This document shows positions 5,860 through 12,474 of a stretch of 64,000 nt of DNA, piece after piece. The DNA is from Lachnospiraceae bacterium (GTDB lineage: Bacteria; Bacillota_A; Clostridia; Lachnospirales; Lachnospiraceae), in NCBI GenBank assembly GCA_009911175.1, contig QXWX01000004.1, positions 1 to 64,000 on the forward strand. Reading direction: 5' to 3'. The notes under the pieces are model-generated. The model was not told the origin of the DNA and did no database searches. It saw nothing but the letters and a program-made list of their open reading frames with translations. Positions within the stretch are counted from its first letter, which is position 1, and each line of letters opens with the position of its first letter. The position numbers and the translations under genes are program-made.

Positions 5860-5950
5860 ACGGATGTTTTCTGATGTGCTCCAAGTCACCCTGAATGGCT
5901 TGGAGTTCTTTTCTTATTACTACAAGCTCCTGATAAATCTTTTTCAGCAT
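5777..5950 (-). CDS. Small helical protein overlapping cassette D gene (57 aa)
   Basis: ATG 5950 is preceded by GAGGAAGG. A coiled N-terminal half (MLKKIYQELVVIRKELQAIQ) is followed by a Pro-rich polar tail. It would be the distal gene of the leftward transcript from leader E. The overlap with the opposing gene is tail to tail. About 240 bp to its right (5951-6189) hold no gene I can support. Confidence 0.45.
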   Translation of the reverse strand: MLKKIYQELVVIRKELQAIQGDLEHIRKHPFNVVTGFPLPRSPKHDTDEEGQGRPEL

Positions 5951-6189
5951 CTCATACTACCTTCCTCTCTATTGAATCTATACGTCCAAAAACCGCATGG
6001 AAAAAGGCGCTTTCAGTCGGCGGATACATTGGATCTTTTTCTATAGATTTAATTTCTCAAGTCACACGTGAAGCAATATCCGCCATGGTTCCTGTAGCTA
6101 TATCCGCTATCGCAAACTGCCAAGTACATCCTTAAACATATTTCGTCCTACAAAACCAGTACATTCTAATACTGAGCCAGTCGAATCCG

Positions 6190-6381
6190 CTACAGCACAA
6201 TCGCTATAGATATTTTATTTATTGTTAAACAAACTAAAACCGTTATTATCCACATTTCTATTCTCAATAGCTTATTATTGATAATGTCTTGTGGATTTTT
6301 TTTACAGTCTATGAAGTAATGCCCCCACAGCATTATCAATAGGACTATTGCAATCCCTCTTGTAATGTTTATCCATTCGAT
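6190..6381 (-). CDS. Membrane ORF of cassette E without canonical start
   Basis: After AGGAGGTGG of leader E, the frame starting at ATC 6381 reads a hydrophobic protein (ITRGIAIVLLIMLWGHYFID, later MWIITVLVCLTINKISIAIV), giving two TM segments and 63 codons. The only ATG at the expected distance (6376) is in another frame and gives 24 codons. The gene may start at TTG 6339, use a rare start, or be frameshifted. Confidence 0.35.
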   Translation of the reverse strand: MEWINITRGIAIVLLIMLWGHYFIDCKKNPQDIINNKLLRIEMWIITVLVCLTINKISIAIVL

Positions 6382-6387
6382 TTAAAC

Positions 6388-6477
6388 CACCTCCTTCTCT
6401 TCTGCTTGTAAATTCCTTCCTGTTCTCCTATAATCTAAGTACAGGGCACTGCCATGCCCGAGTACAAAAGAAAGGAG
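6388..6477. promoter_or_regulatory. Divergent leader repeat, copy E
   Basis: Rightward TTGTAA (6406-6411), 17 bp, TATAAT (6429-6434). Hairpin GGGCA/TGCCC with loop CTGCCA, GAGTAC, AAAGGAG. Leftward AGGAGGTGG at the left edge. The fifth and last copy in the window. Confidence 0.85.
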
Positions 6478-6484
6478 ACGAATT

Positions 6485-6700
6485 ATGAACAGTATAAAAC
6501 TTGAATCAATTATCAATGCTGCTCTCACAGAAATAGAAGATGAACTCGGCGAAAACTCTAAGTTCATGTTTCGCGGGTCTGATACTGATAGTGACTGTAT
6601 AAACCCGCATTTAATGCTCAGGACGTATTCCGAAAAATTACTTGAAAAATACCATTCGGAACTTCAAAAACTTCTGCGTGAGCAGGGTATTGATATCTAA
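6485..6700 (+). CDS. Small hypothetical protein, cassette E (71 aa)
   Basis: ATG 6485 follows AAAGGAG of leader E. Helical ends (MNSIKLESIINAALTEIEDE and YSEKLLEKYHSELQKLL) flank an acidic middle. The stop overlaps the opposing 56-aa gene by 4 bp. No family. Confidence 0.6.
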   Translation: MNSIKLESIINAALTEIEDELGENSKFMFRGSDTDSDCINPHLMLRTYSEKLLEKYHSELQKLLREQGIDI

Positions 6701-6867
6701 TCCTCTTTTATGACGCTGGTTTTAATATCAGCGTCATCCACTTCTTTCACCTTCATTTGTGATAAACCGCCCATTTTCATAGCTGATTCCATCATCTCAG
6801 CGGAAAGTTTTTGCATTTTCACTACCTCTTCAAGCATTCTTTCCAACGGAAGCTGTATTACTACCAT
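6697..6867 (-). CDS. Small helical protein coupled to XRE gene (56 aa)
   Basis: Its ATG 6867 lies inside the last codons of the upstream XRE gene (GGATGG), so it is translationally coupled. Met/Glu-rich helix (LERMLEEVVKMQKLSAEMME) and acidic tail. Possibly a partner of the XRE protein; function unknown. Confidence 0.55.
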   Translation of the reverse strand: MVVIQLPLERMLEEVVKMQKLSAEMMESAMKMGGLSQMKVKEVDDADIKTSVIKED

Positions 6868-7082
6868 CCTTTCTCACCTCCCCCCATTCCGAATAAAGTA
6901 TTTGCGTCAACATCTAAAGCCGTTGTTATCTTACAAATATCAGTGTCCGTCATGATTCTTCTTCCAGTCAGCAACGAGTTGAACTGTTGTTTGGTATATC
7001 CTGCTCTTTTAGCAACCGCACACTGTTTCAATCCTCGCTCTTCAATGATTTTCCTTATATTGGGAATAACAACTGTATTCAA
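6861..7082 (-). CDS. XRE-family regulator (Cro-like position)
   Basis: 73 aa from TTG 7082 with AAAGGAG upstream; an in-frame TTG at 7103 would bury this site. HTH core GLKQCAVAKRAGYTKQQFNS and tail ITTALDVDANTLFGMG. It is divergent from the CI-like repressor across four phased operators, the arrangement of a phage Cro/CI pair. Confidence 0.8.
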   Translation of the reverse strand: MNTVVIPNIRKIIEERGLKQCAVAKRAGYTKQQFNSLLTGRRIMTDTDICKITTALDVDANTLFGMGGGEKGW

Positions 7083-7101
7083 TTCCTCAGCTCCTTTCCT
7101 C

Positions 7102-7212
7102 AAATTTCTTTAGTTCTATTACAGAATAACTCATATTTCTTTAGTTGTCAATACAATTTTCTAAAATTTCTTGAGTTTTAGTATTTACATTTGAATATTT
7201 TTGAGTTATATT
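7102..7212. promoter_or_regulatory. Divergent promoters with four phased operator repeats
   Basis: Four direct copies of a 14-bp motif like AAATTTCTTTAGTT start at 7102, 7133, 7164 and 7194, spaced 30-31 bp (three helical turns). Leftward promoter TTGACA-17-TATTCT (7146-7151, 7123-7128) has copy 2 in its spacer. Rightward promoter TTTACA-17-TATATT (7184-7189, 7207-7212) has copy 4 in its spacer. Confidence 0.75.
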
Positions 7213-7237
7213 ATTGATACAGAAAGAGGTGATATGT

Positions 7238-7987
7238 TTGGGAATTGGATATAGAATAAAAGAAGCAAGAGAACGCCTAGGATTAACTCAGACAGAATTG
7301 GGTGAAATGGTAGGTGTCACTGGTTCTGCGATAACAAACTATGAAAAAGAAACGAGCCATCCGAAAGAACAAATAATCTACAAATTAATGGAAAAACTTA
7401 AAGTTGATGCGAATTATTTGTTTCAAGATGCCGTAAAACTTCCAAAATCAGAAAATGACATTAACCTTTCAGAATATGAACATATAAAAAAATACCGCTC
7501 ACTCGACACTCACGGAAGAGACATGGTAGATACAGTACTTCAAAAAGAAGTCGAGCGCATGGCAGAACTGGAAGCCTCCCGCCCTACCGTCATAGACATC
7601 CAGCCCCATCTGGAGGACAGCACCCGGCTTATAGAGTACCACCGCAGCGCATCCGCCGGAACTGGGGTTTTCATCCTTGGAAGTGAGGGCGTTGAACAGA
7701 TCCCCATACCGAATACGCCGGAGAACCGCAAAGTGGACTATGCTATCAAGGTATCCGGCAGTTCCATGGAGCCGGATTACTTTGACGGCGATATCGTCCT
7801 CGTGTCCCAGAAGGTGGAGCTGAACCACGGGGACGTTGGTATCTTCATCGTAAACAATGACGCATACATCAAGGAATATGGGGAAACGGAGCTGATCTCC
7901 CGGAACCCGGACGCTGATAATATCATAATTTCTGAATATGACAACATTGTCTGTATGGGGAAAGTTGTGGGGAAGTATGAGGTATGA
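7238..7987 (+). CDS. CI/LexA-like repressor (XRE HTH + S24 peptidase)
   Basis: 249 aa from TTG 7238 (AGAGGTGAT upstream; ATG at 7235 is out of frame). N-terminal HTH (GLTQTELGEMVGVTGSAITN) and C-terminal S24 self-cleaving domain: Ala-Gly cleavage site in SASAGTGVF, catalytic Ser in SGSSMEPDYFDGD and Lys in DAYIKEYG. It would repress the divergent Cro-like gene and be cleaved after DNA damage, linking element activation to SOS. Fragments of this gene type recur downstream at 8541, 9696 and 10568. Confidence 0.9.
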   Translation: MGIGYRIKEARERLGLTQTELGEMVGVTGSAITNYEKETSHPKEQIIYKLMEKLKVDANYLFQDAVKLPKSENDINLSEYEHIKKYRSLDTHGRDMVDTVLQKEVERMAELEASRPTVIDIQPHLEDSTRLIEYHRSASAGTGVFILGSEGVEQIPIPNTPENRKVDYAIKVSGSSMEPDYFDGDIVLVSQKVELNHGDVGIFIVNNDAYIKEYGETELISRNPDADNIIISEYDNIVCMGKVVGKYEV

Positions 7988-8049
7988 CTGCACCAGCGAT
8001 TATATAAAAGTGGCGTTTTCAGTACAGGAAATACAAAAGGGGATAATAT

Positions 8050-8280
8050 ATGGATATTAATTATTCTAAACAAGCCGTAAAGTATCTTAGCAAACAGGAT
8101 AAAATAGCACAAAGGAGAATTATAGACGCAATCAATAAACTGCCAAACGGTGATGTAAAAAAGTTGCAAGGAAGGACTGGGTATCGACTTCGTGTCGGAA
8201 ATTTTCGTATTATATTTAGTTTTTCTGAAAATATTTTATACATCGAAGAAATTGATAACCGTGGACAAATCTATAAATAG
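8050..8280 (+). CDS. RelE/ParE-family toxin
   Basis: 76 aa. Typical RelE-like layout: INYSKQAVKYLSKQDKIAQ start, central KKLQGRTGYRLRVGNFRIIFSF with Arg residues on the beta sheet, and IEEIDNRGQIYK end. It would act as an mRNA interferase or gyrase poison. The toxin gene precedes its antitoxin by 11 bp, the HigBA-type order. Confidence 0.85.
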   Translation: MDINYSKQAVKYLSKQDKIAQRRIIDAINKLPNGDVKKLQGRTGYRLRVGNFRIIFSFSENILYIEEIDNRGQIYK

Positions 8281-8291
8281 GAGGATCTATT

Positions 8292-8528
8292 ATGAGTGCA
8301 ATAAAAGAAAGAATTCTAGGCGCAGTGACTATGATGAATGATTCTGACGCAGAAAAAGTGTGGAATTTTGTAATCGAAAATCTCTCTCCAAAATCATGGG
8401 ACGATATTGAAGAAGTTCCTCCGGATGAATGGGACTTAAAAATGCTTGATGAAATAAATAGAAACCCTGATTGCCATGAATTTGTATCTCAAGAAGATTT
8501 GCTTAAAGAATTAAATCTTACCCTGTAA
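8292..8528 (+). CDS. Antitoxin partner of RelE-like toxin
   Basis: 78 aa with AGGAGG upstream. Helical N-terminus (MSAIKERILGAVTMMNDSDA) and acidic C-terminal arm (EEVPPDEWDLKMLDEINRNP) expected to wrap the toxin. The C-terminal arm is closely imitated by the tail of the chimeric ORF at 9387-9671. Confidence 0.75.
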   Translation: MSAIKERILGAVTMMNDSDAEKVWNFVIENLSPKSWDDIEEVPPDEWDLKMLDEINRNPDCHEFVSQEDLLKELNLTL

Positions 8529-8540
8529 AATTTATTTTAC

Positions 8541-8642
8541 AGAAATAAAGATTATGATGATATGCCGGGAGATGAAAAGATCAGACTGGTAGGAAAAGTG
8601 ATCGGGAAAGTTGAGTTATAACCGCACCAGCGATTATATAAA
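8541..8642 (+). pseudogene. S24 repressor 3'-end fragment and repeat (copy 2)
   Basis: 102 bp nearly identical to 9944-10045: it codes for the last ~27 residues of an S24 protein (IGKV/VIGKVEL end) plus the following GCACCAGCGATTATATAAA. A related tail follows the intact repressor at 7990-8008. No start codon, so it is a remnant. Confidence 0.8.
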
Positions 8643-8683
8643 TGTGGCGTATATGGTACTGGAAACCAATGATAGGAGAAAAT

Positions 8684-9238
8684 ATGAGTGTTGTCTTAGG
8701 GTTTGCTACTTCAAAATTTGGAATAGTAGCAAGTGATGGACGATTTATCTGCAGTAATGGAAAAATTATAGATGAAAATTTTGATAAAACAATCAAATTC
8801 AATGATAATGTGATAGCTGGTTTCGCCGGTTATTCTAAACCTTGTATACAGATGATTATCGAACTGCAAAATTTATATCCACTTACAGATATGTGTTTAG
8901 AACAAATTCTTGAAACTATATCGTGCCGACTTCCTCAAATTGTTGATAATAAATCTGCCACATTTTTGCTAATCGGAAAAAATATGCATGGAAAAATACA
9001 ATTGAGTGGTATTGGAACGCGCACAAATTATATACCCATAAATAAAGTTCCTACTTCTAATTCACAAGATTACATCTCCATAGCTCCACCTGGAATAGAT
9101 GTTGACTCGATATTTATAAATACCCTTCTGGAATTTCAGCCAGACATCCAGAAAGGCATTGATCATACAATTTTGAGGGTTTCGCAGTTAAGTGACTATG
9201 TAAATAATACTCGTTTTCAGAAAGATTTTTTTCTTTAA
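8684..9238 (+). CDS. HslV/proteasome-beta-like Ntn hydrolase
   Basis: 184 aa from ATG 8684 (GATAGGAG upstream). After Met removal, Ser1 aligns with Thr1 of HslV without gaps: Asp17 in SDGR, the Lys33/34 region, and NDNVIAGFAGY matching NDKVIAGFAGG at residues 39-49. This predicts a self-compartmentalising or monomeric N-terminal nucleophile hydrolase with serine instead of threonine. No HslU/ClpX-like ATPase lies nearby. It stands alone in the cargo region between a TA pair and HicAB, so a defence or counter-defence role is possible but unproven. Confidence 0.75.
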   Translation: MSVVLGFATSKFGIVASDGRFICSNGKIIDENFDKTIKFNDNVIAGFAGYSKPCIQMIIELQNLYPLTDMCLEQILETISCRLPQIVDNKSATFLLIGKNMHGKIQLSGIGTRTNYIPINKVPTSNSQDYISIAPPGIDVDSIFINTLLEFQPDIQKGIDHTILRVSQLSDYVNNTRFQKDFFL

Positions 9239-9311
9239 CTTCTGGATTTGCTTTATAAACAACTGACAATTTGCTTGTACTAATTGTACCACTTTTTATA
9301 ATATGCCTCAT
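9114..9311 (-). CDS. Uncertain small minus-strand ORF (65 aa)
   Basis: ATG 9311 is preceded by GGAGGGACTCTA. The product (MRHIIKSGTISTSKLSVVYK...) has no recognised motif and its last two thirds are antisense to the Ntn hydrolase gene. Tail-to-tail overlaps are usual in this element, but coding is not proven. Confidence 0.25.
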   Translation of the reverse strand: MRHIIKSGTISTSKLSVVYKANPEVKEKNLSENEYYLHSHLTAKPSKLYDQCLSGCLAEIPEGYL

Positions 9312-9370
9312 TAGAGTCCCTCCGTTATCATTAATATTAGCACGATTATTAATAATAATCAATTAAAAAA

Positions 9371-9560
9371 GAAAGGACGTGGCCACATGCCATTACCACA
9401 AAAACAAGTTTACACATCAGAAGACTATTGGAACCTTCCGGACGGCCAGCGTGCGGAGCTGATCGATGGGAAGCTGTATGCCATGGCGCCACCGAATCGG
9501 ATACATCAGAAGTTAGTCAGTCGATTAACACAGACTATAGGCTCATTCATTGATTCTAAC
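9371..9560 (+). repeat. 190-bp direct repeat (Uma2 5' end), copy 1
   Basis: Matches 12285-12474 over the same 190-bp length with only a handful of differences, covering the ribosome binding site and first 58 codons of Uma2. Confidence 0.9.
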
Positions 9561-9671
9561 ATTGAAGATGTAGAACCAGATGAGTATGACTTACAAATGT
9601 TAAAAGCTATTGAATCCGACCCTGAATGCCATGAATTTACCCCTGAAAATGAAATTGATTGGGAAAACTAG
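9387..9671 (+). pseudogene. Chimeric ORF: Uma2 N-terminus fused to antitoxin C-terminus
   Basis: 94 aa. Residues 1-58 are nearly identical to the intact Uma2 protein at 12301 (the repeat covers 9371-9560, including its ribosome binding site). From residue 59 it switches to IEDVEPDEYDLQMLKAIES, which matches the acidic tail of the antitoxin at 8292-8528. The nuclease core is missing. It is open and has a good ribosome binding site, so a product could be made, but it is best read as a recombination product. Confidence 0.8.
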
Positions 9672-9695
9672 TGTAGTAATCTGAAAAAGCCAGAC

Positions 9696-10024
9696 TAGTT
9701 TCACGTAATCCAAACTCTGATAATATCACAATTTCTGAATATGATAACATCGGCTGCATGGGGAAAGCGGAAGGCGCTGATTTTATCATTGGGGTAAGCG
9801 GCGAATCCATGGAGCCAGATTACCATGACGGCGAAAAGCTCTACGTCCGGAAAGTGGAATACCTTAGGAACGGCGATGTAGGCATCTTCACCATAGGGAA
9901 TGAATGCTTCCTGAAAGAACTTGGCGAAGATGGCCTGATATCCAGAAATAAGAATTATGATGATATTCCGGGAGATGAAAAGGTTCGGCTGATCGGAAAA
10001 GTGATCGGGAAAGTTGAGTTATAA
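9696..10024 (+). pseudogene. Fused S24 repressor fragments
   Basis: In one frame, a repressor tail (RNPNSDN...SEYDNIGCMGKA) is joined to a second S24 peptidase domain (VSGESMEPDYHDGEKLYV with catalytic Ser, Lys in CFLKELGE, ending VIGKVEL). There is no HTH domain and no proper start; an internal ATG at 9758 could give an 88-aa peptidase-only product. It is followed by the GCACCAGCGATTATATAAA repeat (10027-10045). Confidence 0.75.
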
Positions 10025-10062
10025 CCGCACCAGCGATTATATAAAAAGGAGTATAATACATT

Positions 10063-10311
10063 ATGTCAACCATAGAAAAGCTATATCTATCAATAGTAAG
10101 CGGTACACAAGACAAAAACACTAAATTTAGGGATTTGCAAAAACTTCTTGATATTTTAGGTTTTGAATGCCGCATAAAAGGGGATCATTTCATATATTCT
10201 TATGGTAACCTTAGAGAAAATATAAACATCCAGCCTGACAGCAACATGGCGAAACCTTATCAGGTCAGGCAGATCCGGAACTTTTTGCAGAAATATCAAA
10301 TCAGATTATAG
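10063..10311 (+). CDS. HicA-type toxin
   Basis: 82 aa, AAGGAG upstream. The dsRBD-like HicA pattern is visible: DLQKLLDILGFECRIKGDHFIYS, with the conserved His, then INIQPDSNMAKPYQVRQIRNFL. It would cleave mRNA and be neutralised by the HicB protein encoded 11 bp downstream. Confidence 0.8.
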   Translation: MSTIEKLYLSIVSGTQDKNTKFRDLQKLLDILGFECRIKGDHFIYSYGNLRENINIQPDSNMAKPYQVRQIRNFLQKYQIRL

Positions 10312-10322
10312 GAGGTACGCAC

Positions 10323-10532
10323 ATGTATAAGTATGAACGTATTATTTACTGGTCAAACGATGATAATGCCTTTATTGTAGAAGTTCCAGAACTTCCAGGA
10401 TGCATGGCTGATGGCAAGACCGTTGAGGAAGCGATCGCCAATGCAGAAGTTATTATAAAAGAATGGATTGAAGTTACTATTGAACGCGGGCTTGAAGTTC
10501 CAGAGCCTAAAGGACGGTTAATGTATGCCTAA
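10323..10532 (+). CDS. HicB-type antitoxin
   Basis: 69 aa, GGAGG upstream. Typical HicB fold: YWSNDDNAFIVEVPELPGCM and GKTVEEAIANAEVIIKEWIE, ending PEPKGRLMYA. No C-terminal DNA-binding domain, so it is of the short type. It pairs with the HicA gene. Confidence 0.88.
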   Translation: MYKYERIIYWSNDDNAFIVEVPELPGCMADGKTVEEAIANAEVIIKEWIEVTIERGLEVPEPKGRLMYA

Positions 10533-10544
10533 AGGAGGACGATT

Positions 10545-10617
10545 ATGTCATTACCACAAAAACAAGTTCTGAATATGATAACATTGTCTGTACGGGTAAA
10601 GTGGTAGGAAAGTATTG
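10545..10617 (+). pseudogene. Junction of Uma2 start with S24 tail
   Basis: GGAGG and ATG 10545 open MSLPQKQV (the Uma2 start) and then switch at about 10568 into TCTGAATATGATAAC..., the repressor tail (SEYDNIVC), out of frame, ending after 20 codons. A second independent junction between the same two gene families. Confidence 0.75.
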
Positions 10618-10669
10618 AAATGTAAACGTAAATTGAAAGGAGTTTATATGAATAATATGGAGGCAATCT

Positions 10670-11098
10670 ATGAATGAACAAGATACTAAAACAAATGATT
10701 ATGGGCCTGATTATATAGGTAATGTAATACGAATATTAGATACTCAAACTTTAGTGGTAAATGCTGGTGAAGCAAAGTTGAAAAAAGGAGATGAAATCAA
10801 GGTTTATACCCAGGTAGAACCCTTGTACGATGTAGATGGTTCTCTTTTATGCATGTATGAATATACAAAAGATACTTTGACAGTTACTGATGTAAATAAG
10901 AAGTATTCTGTGTGTCGAAAGATGAAGAAAAAAACTGTTGAATCAAGTATGACCTCCGTTGCAACTATTTTATCCTTGTCCCCGTTGTTTGATGAAAATA
11001 AAGAACCGATTCCTTTAAATATCAATGATAACGATATTTCTCCTATTAAAGATTTCAACCGTAAAATACAAATAGGAGATCCCATAAAATTGGCGTAA
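10670..11098 (+). CDS. Hypothetical protein, beta-rich (142 aa)
   Basis: ATG 10670 with GGAGG upstream. The first half (YIGNVIRILDTQTLVVNAGE, LKKGDEIKVY) looks like a small beta-barrel; the second half is Lys-rich with short helices. No TM or catalytic motif. It sits between the HicAB pair and the Abi gene, so it is accessory cargo; function unknown. Confidence 0.65.
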   Translation: MNEQDTKTNDYGPDYIGNVIRILDTQTLVVNAGEAKLKKGDEIKVYTQVEPLYDVDGSLLCMYEYTKDTLTVTDVNKKYSVCRKMKKKTVESSMTSVATILSLSPLFDENKEPIPLNINDNDISPIKDFNRKIQIGDPIKLA

Positions 11099-11136
11099 AT
11101 TTCATCATTATACAATACTTGTTATGTGGTGTCTAC

Positions 11137-11165
11137 TTGACAAATAAATTTTCTAATGGTAAGAT
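11137..11165 (+). promoter_or_regulatory. Promoter of the Abi-associated RNA
   Basis: TTGACA (11137-11142), 17 bp, TAAGAT (11160-11165). It points straight into the structured RNA region and the Abi gene. Confidence 0.65.
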
Positions 11166-11171
11166 GGATTC

Positions 11172-11245
11172 GAACAGAGATGGTCGCCGCACAAGGTGAC
11201 TGGAGAAGCCCTCTTCCCATTATTTGGTAAGGGGGCTTTGACTAT
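11172..11245 (+). ncRNA. Structured RNA upstream of Abi_2 gene (abiF-like)
   Basis: Two nested stems: GGTCGCC (11182-11188) pairing with GGTGACT, and AAGCCC pairing with GGGCTT (about 11216-11239) with an internal CTTCC/GGTAAGG arm. A promoter begins it and the Abi_2/AbiF-type gene follows within a few bases. Position and shape fit the abiF RNA motif known upstream of such genes, thought to act as the RNA antitoxin. Assignment rests on memory of the motif, not an alignment. Confidence 0.55.
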
Positions 11246-11246
11246 T

Positions 11247-12296
11247 GTGGAGAATATAACAGATTATGATAAACCTTTTTTGACCTATGAAGAGCAGATG
11301 GATCTTATGGAATCAAGAAATATCATAATCCAGAATAGAGATTTTACACGCCGTGCGTTAAGCGGATTGTCTTATTATACAATAATTAACGGTTACAAAA
11401 ATACTTTTCTATCTCAGATTGGAACTGATAACTTTATTGAAGGAACTAAATTTGATGACTTATATACCCTCCATATGATTGATACCAACTTAAATACTAT
11501 AATTTTAAAATATATTCTATTTGTTGAAAGGTATTTAAAAACAAAATTATCCTATATTATCTCAGAAAATTACGGTGTTTATACCAATATTGAGGACTTA
11601 TCCAATTGTAATCCAAAAGATTATCTTTTTCGGGGTAATTATAGCCGAAGTGCATATGGACGAAATAATATTCTTCTTAGAATAAAAGAAACCCTGACTT
11701 CAAACCGGATAAATCCGAGCGTTGCTCATTATGCGAATGATAAAAACCATATCCCTGCTTGGATACTAATGACAAACCTTACTTTTGGCTTAGCAATCAA
11801 ATGGTACAGTATTTTAAAAAACGATGATAAAGCACGTTTGTGTACAGAATTTATTCCTGAATCAGATATTTCGATTTCAGATAAAAAAGAATTTATAACT
11901 ATTGCTTTTTCTTTACTGCGTGAGTATAGAAATCGAATTGCGCATTCGAATAGAACCTTTAATGTTACAGGTCTTCCTATTCTTCCTAAAAGACAGCTCT
12001 TGACATTATCACGCAATGCGTTGTCACCTGATGAATATAACAAAAACTTTGGAAAAAGCGACCTATTTGCTGTTATACTTGTTTGTTTTATACTAATAGA
12101 TGACCGTTACATATTATCTAACTTTTTAAGAGATTTAATTTATATTCTCGATCCTTATAAAACTATTGTCATGAATAGAAGTACTATATTAAAAATTCTA
12201 GGACTTCCAGAGAATTTAAACGACAGGTTAAAGCAACTTTTATTAGAAAAATTTTCCGACATCAATGTTAATCAAAACAATATTGAAAGGACGTGA
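11247..12296 (+). CDS. Abi_2 (AbiD/AbiF-type) HEPN abortive-infection protein
   Basis: 349 aa from GTG 11247; the in-frame start at 11196 would run through the RNA structure. N-terminal KPFLTYEEQMDLMESRN and DFTRRALSGLSYYTIINGYK are family hallmarks. The HEPN ribonuclease motif RNRIAH (R228 to H233) is intact. It would cleave RNA when released from its partner RNA and cause growth arrest during phage infection. The gene is AT-rich and isolated, as expected of defence cargo. Confidence 0.85.
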   Translation: MENITDYDKPFLTYEEQMDLMESRNIIIQNRDFTRRALSGLSYYTIINGYKNTFLSQIGTDNFIEGTKFDDLYTLHMIDTNLNTIILKYILFVERYLKTKLSYIISENYGVYTNIEDLSNCNPKDYLFRGNYSRSAYGRNNILLRIKETLTSNRINPSVAHYANDKNHIPAWILMTNLTFGLAIKWYSILKNDDKARLCTEFIPESDISISDKKEFITIAFSLLREYRNRIAHSNRTFNVTGLPILPKRQLLTLSRNALSPDEYNKNFGKSDLFAVILVCFILIDDRYILSNFLRDLIYILDPYKTIVMNRSTILKILGLPENLNDRLKQLLLEKFSDINVNQNNIERT

Positions 12297-12474
12297 CTAC
12301 ATGCCATTACCACAAAAACAAGTTTACACATCAGAAGACTATTGGAACCTTCCGGACGGCCAGCGTGCGGAGCTGATCGATGGGAAGCTGTATGCCATGG
12401 TGCCGCCGAATCGGATACATCAGAAGTTAGTCAGTCGATTAACACAGACCATAGGTTCATTCATTGATTCTAAC
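12285..12474 (+). repeat. 190-bp direct repeat (Uma2 5' end), copy 2
   Basis: The intact-gene partner of 9371-9560. Confidence 0.9.

Noticed and set aside
5860..6130. Plus-strand open frame reading SVGGYIGSFSIDLISQ...
   Set aside because: No start codon or ribosome binding site, and it is antisense to the better supported 57-aa gene in part.
3806..6477. CRISPR array (repeats with unique sequence between)
   Set aside because: Units are ~90 bp, spaced about 450-790 bp apart, contain promoters and ribosome binding sites, and the sequence between them is coding; no Cas genes.
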